DNA of 64,000 nucleotides from an uncultured Oscillospiraceae bacterium (lineage in GTDB: Bacteria > Bacillota > Clostridia > Oscillospirales > Acutalibacteraceae): positions 1-64,000 of the forward strand of contig URED01000006.1 in NCBI GenBank assembly GCA_900546785.1, read 5' to 3'. Under the pieces are notes generated by a model. It was not told the DNA's origin. It worked only from the letters and a program-made list of their open reading frames with translations, and searched no databases. Both the position numbers and the translations under genes were made by a program. Positions 22,239 to 31,216 of the stretch are shown piece by piece (position 1 is the first letter of the stretch; each line of letters starts with the position of its first letter).

Positions 22239-24419
22239 ATGGGTAAAAAAAGTGCGATTGTTAAAACTATACTGATCGGTATACTGCTGGCAGTACTTAT
22301 CGCATTGGCTATCGTGGTCATCTTAAGGCAATCACAAAAAAACAATGCGGTCGAATTTTCTGCCCCGTCAAATGCACAGGTGATTGATGCACCGGACAAG
22401 GATTTGCATTTGTATTTGTGGCTTGACAACGGTGTCCCTTATTACAGTATTGTCTATAATAATGAGGAAATAGTAAACGCCTCTCAAATGGGTATTGATA
22501 CTACTATTGGCAATTTCAGCAGTGATTTTCAGCAGATAGAAATGTTGTCTTCAAATTTTAATGACACGGTTTGGTCACCTTTGGTTGGCGAAAAATCCGA
22601 AATTCAGGATAAGTATAACGAAAAGGTTTTCAGTTTAATTCAAAGTGATAATAAAAGTTTGTCTGTTGAAGTAAGAGCATACAATACAGGTATTGCCTTT
22701 CGATACATATTGCCTGATACATCTGTTTACGGTGATTACACAATTACAGATGAACAAACAAGATTTTCATTGACAACAAATGGAGTTGCTCTTTGCCACG
22801 AAAACGGTCAGCAGCAGATTGCAAAAAAGCACAAAATTAAAAATTTACCCAAAGAAACAAATATTCATCCTCCTCTTACCGCAGAATTTGACAGTGGCAC
22901 AGCATTAACTCTTACCGTATCAAAGCTGGATAATTATGCTTATCCGCTTTTAAACAAAAATTCTCGGGGTTTGCTTAAACCCATCGAACAAGAGGTAAAG
23001 GTAACGGAGAACGGTCCCGCTGCATCCCCCTACTGGACTTTTGTTATAGGGGACAGCCTTGCGGATCTGCCCGAGAATAAAGATATCATCTTAAATTTAA
23101 ACGATGAGCCCGATGAAGAGCAATACCGGTTTAGTCAGTGGGTAAAGCCCGGCAAAGCGCTTATGCTTGGATTGTTTGATGAAACCACAGAATCAATGAA
23201 ATTATATGTTGATACTGCAAAAAAATGCGGTCTTGATTATTTAATACTTGATTTTGGCTGGTATGGTCCGGAATTTGATGAAAAATCAGATCCCCGGCTG
23301 GATCCCGATAAGTTGACGCCGGATCCCCATGATTCTGTGGAAATAGCCGAGGCAAAAGCCTTTATGCGCAATTATGTTACGGAAAACGGAGTATTCAACG
23401 CGTCAAACAAGCCGTTTAATGTGTATGAAAACTGCCCGTGGGGCGGTGATATTCAAATGTCGCCAAACATTAGCATTCCTGAAATCGTTAAATATGCAAA
23501 ATCAAAGGATATCGGTATTTTCCTATATGTTAATGATGTTCAGCTAAACGACAGGCTTAACAGATATGATTTGGATGAATTGTTTGAACAGTTTTCAAAC
23601 TGGGGCGTTGTGGGTGTAAAGCCCGGTTTTGTTCCCGATAAGTCGCAGGAAAATGAAGAAAGCACAAGAAATATAATCGAAACTGCCGCTAAATATAAAC
23701 TGATGCTTACGGTTCACGATGAATGGATACAAACGGGTATAGAAAGAACTTATCCAAACCTGCTTTCTGCCGAGGGCGTTTTAGGGGATGAAGGACTTAC
23801 CGAAAAAGATATAAAGGGAGATATTAATTCTTTGTTCGCACGAGGAGTTCAGGGCTTTACAGATCATACATTCTGCTACCCCGGCAAAGCTTCAAGAGGT
23901 TATCAGCTTGCGTCATCAGTTCTTTGGCCTACGGGTCTAAACTGTGTTTACTGGCCTTGGAAAAATACGGACACGAACAACAGAGAAACTATTGAAAATC
24001 TTCCTGAAGAAGAACGAGAGTTTTGGAAAGAAATGCCCGCTACTTGGGATGATTTAGTCGTCATAAAGGCAGAAATCTCTAAAACGGCAGCAACGGCACG
24101 CCGTACAGGCGATGTGTGGTATGTTGGCGTTGTCAGCGGTGCGTCGCAGAAAATCAGTTTTTCACTTGACTTCCTTGACAAGGATACGCAGTATGTAGCG
24201 GAATTTTATTATGACAGAGCAGGAAACACGGGTAAAAACAGCAACCGGGACAATCATGGCGAAGAAGCACAGCTTTTGCATGCCGCCTATCGTGTTGACA
24301 GTAACACAATCATAGAAAGACAAATGAAGTACGGAACAGGTATGGCTATTCGCATTCGCCCATCCGAAGCTGCGGATACATCCCTTCCGGATTACAGCAG
24401 TACAGCGCTTGACGGTTGA
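22239..24419 (+). CDS. Membrane-anchored GH97 glycoside hydrolase
   Basis: 726 residues from ATG 22239; in-frame starts at 22212 (GTG) and 22221 (ATG) are possible. The N-terminus is a signal anchor (ILIGILLAVLIALAIVVIL). The GH97 N-terminal beta-sandwich follows (LYLWLDNGVPYYSIVYNNEE; NTGIAFRYILP), then a TIM barrel (MKLYVDTAKKCGLDYLILD; GVVGVKPGF; LMLTVHDEW; GFTDHTFCYPG) and a C-terminal beta domain (VWYVGVVSGA; DFLDKDTQYVAEFYYD). GH97 enzymes cleave alpha-glucosides or alpha-galactosides; which one cannot be read here. Most known GH97 are from Bacteroidetes, so this Firmicute copy may be acquired. It lies between two tRNA-Asn fragments. Confidence 0.85.
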   Translation: MGKKSAIVKTILIGILLAVLIALAIVVILRQSQKNNAVEFSAPSNAQVIDAPDKDLHLYLWLDNGVPYYSIVYNNEEIVNASQMGIDTTIGNFSSDFQQIEMLSSNFNDTVWSPLVGEKSEIQDKYNEKVFSLIQSDNKSLSVEVRAYNTGIAFRYILPDTSVYGDYTITDEQTRFSLTTNGVALCHENGQQQIAKKHKIKNLPKETNIHPPLTAEFDSGTALTLTVSKLDNYAYPLLNKNSRGLLKPIEQEVKVTENGPAASPYWTFVIGDSLADLPENKDIILNLNDEPDEEQYRFSQWVKPGKALMLGLFDETTESMKLYVDTAKKCGLDYLILDFGWYGPEFDEKSDPRLDPDKLTPDPHDSVEIAEAKAFMRNYVTENGVFNASNKPFNVYENCPWGGDIQMSPNISIPEIVKYAKSKDIGIFLYVNDVQLNDRLNRYDLDELFEQFSNWGVVGVKPGFVPDKSQENEESTRNIIETAAKYKLMLTVHDEWIQTGIERTYPNLLSAEGVLGDEGLTEKDIKGDINSLFARGVQGFTDHTFCYPGKASRGYQLASSVLWPTGLNCVYWPWKNTDTNNRETIENLPEEEREFWKEMPATWDDLVVIKAEISKTAATARRTGDVWYVGVVSGASQKISFSLDFLDKDTQYVAEFYYDRAGNTGKNSNRDNHGEEAQLLHAAYRVDSNTIIERQMKYGTGMAIRIRPSEAADTSLPDYSSTALDG

Positions 24420-24654
24420 CATATAAAACTTTTTTAGCAAATACTCCACACGGAAAACAAATATGCCAAGCCGGAATCTGCTGTCTTACGGATTCAAAGT
24501 CAAGCATGAATGATAAGCGAAGATATCAAAAGGTTTTGTTATACCGATAAACAGCGCACATGCGCAAGACAAATTCTTTTAGGATGGGAAACGCGACGGA
24601 ATGAGCGGGAAATGATTTCTGATTGCGGAAATGCGAAAAAGCATTGCGAGCGAT

Positions 24655-24706
24655 ATGCAGTCCGCGGCAACGCAGGGTCGTTGGTCCGAGTCCAACTTGG
24701 GGAGCT
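24655..24706 (+). other. Decayed second tRNA-Asn 3' fragment
   Basis: From about 24671 the sequence CGCAGGGTCGTTGGT and GAGTCCAACTTGGGGAGC repeats the 3' end of the fragment at 21903 with two changes (T to C in the T loop, CCA to CTA). The anticodon arm before it is rearranged and no longer folds. It marks the point where the base composition changes, so it is probably the original chromosomal junction of an older insertion. Confidence 0.65.
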
Positions 24707-24711
24707 AAAAG

Positions 24712-24740
24712 AAAAGGAACCGTAGTTTGGTTCCTTTTTT
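24712..24740 (+). terminator. Terminator of the former tRNA-Asn locus
   Basis: AAAAGGAACC (24712-24721) pairs perfectly with GGTTCCTTTT (24729-24738), followed by TT. Confidence 0.75.
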
Positions 24741-24744
24741 ATGT

Positions 24745-25362
24745 TTATTTCCCGTGTTTCTTTTTTATGATGATGGCGGCGGCTGCAATGCATAGCACTG
24801 CGGCTGCAGCGCAAATGGCGGCGGTTCTGCCTGCATTTTGCGTATCGGTCGTCTGCGCCGGTGCGCCGGTCGTGGTTTCTGCGGCGATGCTGTTTTCCGT
24901 GGTGCCGGGAACGCCCTGTTCAGACTCCGTTGCGGCGGCGGAAGTGCCCTGCGTTTCGCTTTCGCCGGCGGGATTTTCGGGCGCGGCAGATGTGCCGCTG
25001 AAATCAACCAAAACGTTAATATACGGCAGTTCTTTATTCTCCGTCAGCAATTCAAGGGTGATCGTATTGCCCTCTTCGCTGAGCACTCTGTAATCCTTCC
25101 CCTCGGTGAGGAGCGGAAATTCCCAGCCGGTAACCGTGCCCTCGCCGCTGTACGTGATCTTGGTGCCGCCGGTCTCCGGGTCTGCCATGGCGCCCACCAC
25201 ATCTCCGTTTTCCACACCGTTTACGTATCCGAGCGAGTCCTGCGCGTTCGGCCTCGGTTCCCAATATTTTGTGGTGGTCTCTGCAAAGGCGTACACGCCG
25301 CCCGTTACCGTGATCGTAAGGATCATTACAAACGATACGAGTATGGATGTGATCTTGTTCAT
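24745..25362 (-). CDS. Surface protein with signal peptide and C-terminal membrane anchor
   Basis: 205 residues. Signal peptide (SILVSFVMILTITVTGGVYA, ending near 27). A folded domain of about 95 residues (KYWEPRPNAQDSL to NVLVDFSG) is followed by a Ser/Thr/Ala/Glu-rich linker, a membrane helix (AAICAAAAVLCIAAAAIII) and a basic tail KKKHGK. There is no LPxTG motif; the end simply anchors the protein in the membrane. It is the first chromosomal gene after the island, GC-rich unlike the left half. Function unknown. Confidence 0.65.
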   Translation of the reverse strand: MNKITSILVSFVMILTITVTGGVYAFAETTTKYWEPRPNAQDSLGYVNGVENGDVVGAMADPETGGTKITYSGEGTVTGWEFPLLTEGKDYRVLSEEGNTITLELLTENKELPYINVLVDFSGTSAAPENPAGESETQGTSAAATESEQGVPGTTENSIAAETTTGAPAQTTDTQNAGRTAAICAAAAVLCIAAAAIIIKKKHGK

Positions 25363-25503
25363 AATTCCACCGCCCTGCGTTCCTGCCGCGCAGAATATGC
25401 GGCGGCGCGCAAGGCGACCTCCTTTGATGATATGGCGGGAACGGTTTTATATCCCGCAGGTAAAGCCGGCGCGCCACGCATGACACACCGGATTTTGAAT
25501 GTT

Positions 25504-26628
25504 TTATTTTTTAAATAGCTTTGCGCCGAGTTTTTTTAAAGCGTTGGCAGCGGGCTTTTCAACAGCATAATAAGTCAGTATTCCCAAAAGGATCGCAAAG
25601 ATAAGGGATATGGCAATGCACCACAGGCCGTGCTGCCGGATAAAATCCGTATTTTTCCACAGCGTATCCTTTAGTATCCAAAAGGCGATCTGCTGCATCA
25701 TATATATGGAATAGGCGTATTTGCCCGCAAAGCCGAAGATTTTATTGTTAAAAATACGGGAAAGAATGCCCCTGCCGCTTATCATGCATACAAGCAGCAC
25801 GGAAAACAGGATCACGATGAAAAACTGATTGCCGTAGGTGTTGTCCCTTGAAAGAAAATGGCGCATCAGCAGTGCCGCGCTTGCGATCTCGGCAAGCGAA
25901 AAGGCTGCGCCAATCAGAAGATTCTGCGTCTTCGTGCCCCTGAAATCTTTTACCGCCGGCATGTTTTGTATGCAGTTCAGGCATACGCCGATCAGATAGC
26001 CTACGCCGATCCCGCCGAGCGCCCTTACAACGCCGAGGCTGAACACGTCGTTTATCGTTTCTCTGCCGAAAAATCTGTTTACCAGCAGAACGTAGGAAAA
26101 ATAGGAGATCACGCCGATCAGCACATTGCACATTTTTTTGTTCCGCGCGCATTTCAGCAGCACGAAATAGAAAAGTATTGCCCAAAAGAACGGGGAAACA
26201 TACCATGTGATGCCCTGATAATCCAGCGAAACGCCTATGCACTGCAAAAAAAGCGCGTTAAAAAGGCTCGGGATCTCGTTCTCCCCAAAAAACAGCACGC
26301 CGATCACTACCGTCACAAACAGCACGGGCCAAAGCCTGGCGATCTTGTTGTATGCAAATTCCTTAACGGAAAGATCCGGCCTTTTGCTGTAGGAGCGAAA
26401 CAGAAAATACCCGGCTATGATGAAAAAGCATTCCACGATAAAGCCCGCATATTCGCAGTCGTCCGCAAGCCGGTTAAGAAATGCCGTGCCGCCGTCCGTT
26501 ACCGTGATCAGATTATTATGCAGCAAATGATAATAAATGATCATGGCGGAGAAAATGAACCGTACAAATTCAATATTATATAATTTTTTTTCGTTATTAT
26601 ATAACTTCTTTTCGCTTGAGGTATCCAT
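25504..26628 (-). CDS. Membrane acyltransferase, family 3 (OafA/YrhL-like)
   Basis: 374 residues with about ten membrane helices. The start of the domain, NIEFVRFIFSAMIIYYHLLH, carries the conserved catalytic-type histidine of acyltransferase family 3. FIVECFFIIAGYFLFRSYSK and the late YSIYMMQQIAFWILK are also typical. Such enzymes acetylate or succinylate cell-surface glycans. The N-terminus has a short tandem repeat (EKKLYNNEKKLYN). No partner gene nearby shows the substrate. Confidence 0.8.
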   Translation of the reverse strand: MDTSSEKKLYNNEKKLYNIEFVRFIFSAMIIYYHLLHNNLITVTDGGTAFLNRLADDCEYAGFIVECFFIIAGYFLFRSYSKRPDLSVKEFAYNKIARLWPVLFVTVVIGVLFFGENEIPSLFNALFLQCIGVSLDYQGITWYVSPFFWAILFYFVLLKCARNKKMCNVLIGVISYFSYVLLVNRFFGRETINDVFSLGVVRALGGIGVGYLIGVCLNCIQNMPAVKDFRGTKTQNLLIGAAFSLAEIASAALLMRHFLSRDNTYGNQFFIVILFSVLLVCMISGRGILSRIFNNKIFGFAGKYAYSIYMMQQIAFWILKDTLWKNTDFIRQHGLWCIAISLIFAILLGILTYYAVEKPAANALKKLGAKLFKK

Positions 26629-26843
26629 CAGCCGTCCTCCGTAATTATAGAAAAAATTCTAACATGAAAAAGGCTCTCTGTCAAGAAAGGCGGATATGGA
26701 TAAAACTTCCGCGCAAAACCGCGAAAACACACGCAGGAGAATAAGCGGCGGCGCGTATTTTTTTACCGCCGCCGGGCTATGAAACCCGCGGGAAATATGT
26801 TACAATATATCTGATGATAGTATTTGCGAACAGGAGGGGCGTT

Positions 26844-27294
26844 ATGAAAGGAAAGATCGTTATTGCCGGAATGGGGCACGGCGGGCTTGCCGCCGCTGCG
26901 GAGCTTGCCGCGCACGGGTATGATGTGACCGTGCTGGAGCAAAAGAGCAAAGGCACGCTTGGCTATGATTGGACGGATATTTTTGACCCAGAAGCGTTTG
27001 CCGCCGCAGGGCTGCCGATGCCCGATCAAAAGCTTTATACGTATAAAGAGGATATGACTTTCGTTAACCCCTCCATGACCGTGCGCCTGCGCCAGCACGT
27101 GCCGCAGGATAAAAGAGAGATCAAAATGGAGCGGCGCCGTAAAATACAAGCCTTACGCGCTTTTATCGGTCACCACGATGCGCAAAGAGATCACCTTTTC
27201 CATGTGTGTGCGCGGTAATGCGGAGGATCGCCGCATCGTAGAGCGCTTTTTTGACCTGCTGGAAAAGAACATAAACGCGCTGATCGGCAGCTGA
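26844..27294 (+). pseudogene. Fusion remnant: oxidoreductase start joined to the end of another gene
   Basis: From ATG 26844 (AGGAGG ahead) the first 90 or so codons encode the start of an FAD/NAD-dependent oxidoreductase: KIVIAGMGHGGLAAAAELAA with the dinucleotide-binding GxGxxG. Such enzymes are normally several hundred residues. After about 27127 the sequence changes, and a different frame (27130-27294) encodes the end of an unrelated protein (KPYALLSVTTMRKEITFSM; ERFFDLLEKNINAL), resembling the C-terminus of condensation or acyltransferase-type proteins. An internal deletion that joined two former genes out of frame explains this. Confidence 0.65.
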
Positions 27295-27364
27295 GCGCCG
27301 TCGGTTTTACACAAATAAGCAGGCTGTAAAAAAATCGTTGATTTGCGAGATTTGAGCAAATTAA

Positions 27365-27408
27365 ACCCGCTAAAACCACTATATATAGTAGTTTTGGCGG
27401 GTCTTTTT
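27365..27408. terminator. Terminator between the pseudogene and the symporter
   Basis: ACCCGCTAAAACCACTA pairs with the mirrored arm ending GGCGGGT at 27402 (about 16 bp), followed by CTTTTTCG. Confidence 0.75.
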
Positions 27409-27482
27409 CGTTTAGAAGGAGTTTATTACAGCCTCCTCTTTTTATTCCTATTTGGATAAGCCTTGCCGGGGGGCACGGCCGG

Positions 27483-28952
27483 TTATTCGGTCAGTGTGCC
27501 GGCGGCTTTTCTTCTTTCCTCAAGCTCCTTTGTGATCTGCTCTTTCTTTTTGCCCACAAGATCATAGAAGAACATGGGCACGGTGCACAGCAGCAGGCTG
27601 ATCGCCGGAACAATGGAGATCAGGCTGAACATGCCCTGGCGCACCGCGTGCGTCATCTCCAGCGGATTGGCGGTCACGTTTGCGCTTATCGATGCAACGT
27701 CAAGATCAACGATCATATACATGATCACGATAAAGCCGGTGGCAAGCGCGTTGCTGAAAGCCGTAACAAAGCTCATGATCGCCTGCCCGGTGCCGGCAAG
27801 GCGCACGCCCGTTTTCCATTCCATATAGTCCAGGCAGTCGCCGATCATGGCAAACGCGCACACGTTGATCGCGCCCAGCGGAATGCAGGAGATCACAAAG
27901 AACGGCACGCAAGCCCAAAAGTTTTCGTACCCTATAAAGTAGATGATCAGGCTGGATACCGCGCCCAGCACGGAGGTGCTGATGATGATCTGCTTATAGT
28001 TAAATTTTTTGAAAACAAGCGGCATGACCAGCATGGTCAGGAACATGCCCGCCGCAGCGGCAACCTGAAAAACAGTGGATACCAAACTGATGTTGGACTG
28101 CAATGCCGCCTCGCGCTCCGCGCCCGTAAGCCCGGAGGGATCCTTGCCGATATAAAAGGCATACCTTGCCACGTGCACGGCGCCTGCCTGATAGAGATAG
28201 CGCGCGGCGGAAAGAATGCCCATAAGCGCCGTCAGGATCAGCGGCTTGCAGCCGAAGATGATTTTCACAATGCCCTTTTCGCCCTTCTTTTTCTTGGGCG
28301 GGGGCGGCAGATTCACGCGCTCTTTTGTTTTAAAGTAAACGGGTACAAAAAGTATGTTGCCCACGATCGCGCAAAACAGCGTGATCGTCATGTATTTCGT
28401 TTCCTCAAGCTGCGTGCCGCTTAAGTTAAAGAGCGGCAGAATGAAGCCCAGCAGCATGAAAAACGCCATGGGTATCGCGGAGCCGACGCCGTTTGCCGTG
28501 CGCGCCTTGCTTATGATCGCGCCGCGCTCGTCCGGATTCGGCGACATCAGATTCGGCAGGCTCCAGAAAGGCACGTCGCTCACCGAATAAACGGTGGACC
28601 ACAGCAGATAGGTCATCACGGCGTAAGCCATAAGCGCGCCGCCGGAAAGATCCGGGGAATAGAAGAGCAAAACGGTGAGTACGGCAATGGGTATCGGCGT
28701 GTAGATGATATAGCTTTTCAGCTTGCCGTGCTTTGGGTTTGCCCTGTCCATATAATAGCCGAGAACGGGATCGATCGCTGCGTCCCAGATCCTTGCAAGC
28801 AGCACCAAAAGCAAAACGAAAAGCGGTGTGAGCTTCATTACGTTCAGGTAAAAATCAGATATGTAAGAGCTCATGATGGCATAGACCATGCCCTGCCCCA
28901 GCGCGCCTATCGCGTAGGTCATCCACTCTTTTGTGGGCACATAATTTTTCAT
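27483..28952 (-). CDS. GPH-family sugar:cation symporter (MelB-like)
   Basis: 489 residues, twelve predicted membrane helices. WDAAIDPVLGYYMDRANPKHGK is the conserved loop of the glycoside-pentoside-hexuronide:cation symporter family, and VSDVPFWSLPNLMSPNPDER is the second signature. The C-terminal cytoplasmic tail is charged. It brings a sugar or glycoside in with Na+ or H+. Preceded by AGAGGGAGAAC. A metallophosphoesterase gene lies immediately upstream (40 bases), so the pair probably forms one operon. Confidence 0.85.
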   Translation of the reverse strand: MKNYVPTKEWMTYAIGALGQGMVYAIMSSYISDFYLNVMKLTPLFVLLLVLLARIWDAAIDPVLGYYMDRANPKHGKLKSYIIYTPIPIAVLTVLLFYSPDLSGGALMAYAVMTYLLWSTVYSVSDVPFWSLPNLMSPNPDERGAIISKARTANGVGSAIPMAFFMLLGFILPLFNLSGTQLEETKYMTITLFCAIVGNILFVPVYFKTKERVNLPPPPKKKKGEKGIVKIIFGCKPLILTALMGILSAARYLYQAGAVHVARYAFYIGKDPSGLTGAEREAALQSNISLVSTVFQVAAAAGMFLTMLVMPLVFKKFNYKQIIISTSVLGAVSSLIIYFIGYENFWACVPFFVISCIPLGAINVCAFAMIGDCLDYMEWKTGVRLAGTGQAIMSFVTAFSNALATGFIVIMYMIVDLDVASISANVTANPLEMTHAVRQGMFSLISIVPAISLLLCTVPMFFYDLVGKKKEQITKELEERRKAAGTLTE

Positions 28953-28992
28953 AGATGTTCTCCCTCTAAGATCACTTAAAACTTATGCCTTT

Positions 28993-30369
28993 TCAATATT
29001 TGATAACAGCGTTATTGCTGTCTATCCCGTTTGCGTTATAAAGAATATCGCAGAGTATGGGGCGAAGCTCGCTTTTATAGCTCTCTTTCAGCTTTGCCGC
29101 AGGGGCAAGGGCGAATACCCTGTCCGTTATCGCAAGAAATGAATCATATTCCGCGCTGCCTGGCGCGTAATTGCGCGTGCCGCCGTAAACGTTGTTGACA
29201 AGCGTCACCATAAAATCGCAAAGGCGCACGTCATACATTCTGGGCGCTATCCTGCTCTGCACGCCGAGCAGCCTGCCTGCCTTTTTGAATGTAAGCTTAT
29301 CAAGCAGCCTGCCCAAAAGATTGATGGGAACTTTCAGCTTTTCGGAGGTCTCCTTTTTCAGGCTGAAGCTCTCGCCAAGCTCGCAAAAGCGGTCTATGTC
29401 ATGCGCGGCAGCGTCAAAAATATCGTGCAGCATATAATCAAAATGCTTTTCCAGATACATCATATACGGTTTGCACTGTAAATCGTAATCTATCGTTTTT
29501 ACATGCTGCGTTTCAACGTTTAATGTATCGCTGTCCAAGATCATTTTTCTGATCGGGCTGGGATATGCCGTCAGGCATGCGGTGTTGATCTCGTAAAGCC
29601 GGTTGCCGGCAGGGCTGTCAAAATAATTGATGCTCTGCATATGCGTGTGCCCGGTAAAGAGGAAACGCACGCCCGCGTCCGCAAGAAAAGCGGCGATCCT
29701 GTCGCAGTCGTCTATCATTTCATGCGGGCTGAACGAACGGTAAAATTTAACGGGTGAAAGCAGCGGGTGGTGGCAGACGCAAAGCATTTCGTCTCCCGCC
29801 GTTTTTGCCGCATAAAGCTGCGCGCTTGCCCATTCCAGCTGTTCGGGCGAAAAGCCGTAGCTCTCGGAACCCCAGCCGTCGCGGTCGTCATTGAGCATGA
29901 GCAGGCGGTAGCCGTCCGCAAGCTGCGCACAGTAGGAGCCTGTGGGCTTGTGGGTGCTGATGGCTTCGTTTAAACCGAAGTCATAATAGATGTCAAAAAG
30001 CTGCTCCTTTGTTGCGCTCTCAACTATGTATTCGCCCTTTTCCGGGCTGTAGCCCTTTGGGTCGGGTCGTATATCGTGTGACGCGGTGATCAGAAAAATC
30101 CGTTTTCCGGTATCTTTAAGCTTTTTAAGCTTTTCGGCAAGCGAATAGTGGCCGGCAAGCTCTCCGTCGCAGACCACGTCGCCCGTAACAAGCACAATGT
30201 CCGTTTCCTTGTCTGCGGCAATATGTTCAAAAACAGAATCTATGATCGCCTCGCTCTCGGCAACGCAGCGCTGGTCATAAAGCGCCCGCTTTTCCCAAGC
30301 TTCGCCGGCGGCGCCGAGCACCCTTGCCGGGTAGTAATGCAGGTCTGTTATCTGAAAAAACTTTAGCAA
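28993..30369 (-). CDS. Calcineurin-like metallophosphoesterase
   Basis: 458 residues, cytoplasmic. Metal-binding motifs in order: ITDLHYY (D9, H11), VTGDVVCDGE (D64), ITASHD (H98, D99, in place of the usual GNHD), CHHPL and GHTHMQ. The C-terminal third (from about 290) is helical and unrecognised. It should hydrolyse phosphomono- or diesters; substrate unknown. Start ATG 30369 after AGGAGGTG. It leads the minus-strand unit with the GPH symporter. Confidence 0.8.
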   Translation of the reverse strand: MLKFFQITDLHYYPARVLGAAGEAWEKRALYDQRCVAESEAIIDSVFEHIAADKETDIVLVTGDVVCDGELAGHYSLAEKLKKLKDTGKRIFLITASHDIRPDPKGYSPEKGEYIVESATKEQLFDIYYDFGLNEAISTHKPTGSYCAQLADGYRLLMLNDDRDGWGSESYGFSPEQLEWASAQLYAAKTAGDEMLCVCHHPLLSPVKFYRSFSPHEMIDDCDRIAAFLADAGVRFLFTGHTHMQSINYFDSPAGNRLYEINTACLTAYPSPIRKMILDSDTLNVETQHVKTIDYDLQCKPYMMYLEKHFDYMLHDIFDAAAHDIDRFCELGESFSLKKETSEKLKVPINLLGRLLDKLTFKKAGRLLGVQSRIAPRMYDVRLCDFMVTLVNNVYGGTRNYAPGSAEYDSFLAITDRVFALAPAAKLKESYKSELRPILCDILYNANGIDSNNAVIKY

Positions 30370-30436
30370 GCAAAAACACCTCCTATTCTATTATAAAGCT
30401 TTTCAAAAAATTTACAACAGTATTTTTCCGGGAATC

Positions 30437-30460
30437 GAACACAATATGGTTTTAAGCGGC
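30437..30460 (+). repeat. 24-bp intergenic motif, copy 1
   Basis: GAACACAATAT followed by GGTTTTAAGCGGC. The same motif recurs at 49280-49303 and, inverted, at 54148-54170 with few changes. Here it lies between two divergent genes. Confidence 0.6.
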
Positions 30461-30518
30461 AGCTTACCGTATTAACAGCATTAATTGTATCAAAATTATT
30501 AAAATATGGTTACAAAAA

Positions 30519-30567
30519 TTGCATAATGTGCGCACATATGGTATAATTGTGAAAAATTGTGCGCATA
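30519..30567 (+). promoter_or_regulatory. Promoter of the cyclase gene with paired TGTGCGCA sites
   Basis: TTGCAT (30519-30524) and TATAAT (30542-30547) are 17 bases apart. The spacer holds the palindrome TGTGCGCACA (30527-30536) and a second copy TGTGCGCATA lies at 30558-30567, 31 bases away, three helical turns. This is how a repressor operator pair looks. Confidence 0.65.
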
Positions 30568-30613
30568 TATAGGCCTTTTTGCGGTTTTGGCTGTTCTGCC
30601 CGGAGGTTGAAAA

Positions 30614-31216
30614 ATGATCATTTACGATATTTCGCCGGATATTACGGCGGCTCCTCTCTATCCCGGAGACAGCGCGCCCGAGCTTTGCCGCCGCGCGGAT
30701 ATAGCAGCGGGCAGTGAATACAATCTTTGCGATATTTCCATGTGCCTGCATACCGGCGCGCACATCGACGCCCCTTTGCATTATTTTGAGGACGGCAAAA
30801 GCGTGGATATGCTTTCCGCCTCAAAATTTATCGGCAGATGCGTCGTGAAAGAGGCAAACGGCCCCGTAACGGCGCAGTGGGTGGAGAAAAATCTGCCGTG
30901 GGACTGTAAAAGGCTGATTATAAAATGCCGCTCAAACGGGTATCTTATGGATAACGCCGTGTTTGAGCTTTGCAGATTCAATTTGGAGCTGATCGGTATA
31001 GACTCCCTTTCCATAGCCTCGCAGGAAAACGAAGGCGCGGTGCACAGAGAACTGCTGAATAACGGCATTGCCGTGCTGGAGGGCATAGATCTTACCGATG
31101 TTGAACCGGGCGAATATTTTTTGTTCGCCCCTCCCATAAAAATAGGAGGTGCCGAAGCGGCGCCGTGCAGAGCCTTGCTTATAAAAGGCATTATTGCAAC
31201 GGAAGCAGAATTATGA
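30614..31216 (+). CDS. Cyclase-family hydrolase (kynurenine formamidase-like)
   Basis: 200 residues. The metal-binding signature HTGAHIDAPLHYFEDGKSVD (about 47-66) is complete. ENEGAVHRELLNNGIAVLEG near the C-terminus is the second conserved block. The family contains formamidases and other amide or lactam hydrolases using a divalent metal; the substrate cannot be named. Good ribosome site (CGGAGGTTG). The stop overlaps the start of the sugar transferase gene (ATGA), an odd partner. Confidence 0.85.
   Translation: MIIYDISPDITAAPLYPGDSAPELCRRADIAAGSEYNLCDISMCLHTGAHIDAPLHYFEDGKSVDMLSASKFIGRCVVKEANGPVTAQWVEKNLPWDCKRLIIKCRSNGYLMDNAVFELCRFNLELIGIDSLSIASQENEGAVHRELLNNGIAVLEGIDLTDVEPGEYFLFAPPIKIGGAEAAPCRALLIKGIIATEAEL

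Noticed and set aside
24510-24814. ORFs on both strands across the second tRNA-like fragment
   Set aside because: The translation (SWTRTNDPALP on the minus strand) is the usual false ORF produced by tRNA-end sequences.
24838-25518. 226-codon plus-strand ORF opposite the surface-protein gene
   Set aside because: A shadow of GC-rich coding sequence; Arg/Gly/Phe-rich composition and no ribosome site; the minus frame has signal peptide and anchor.
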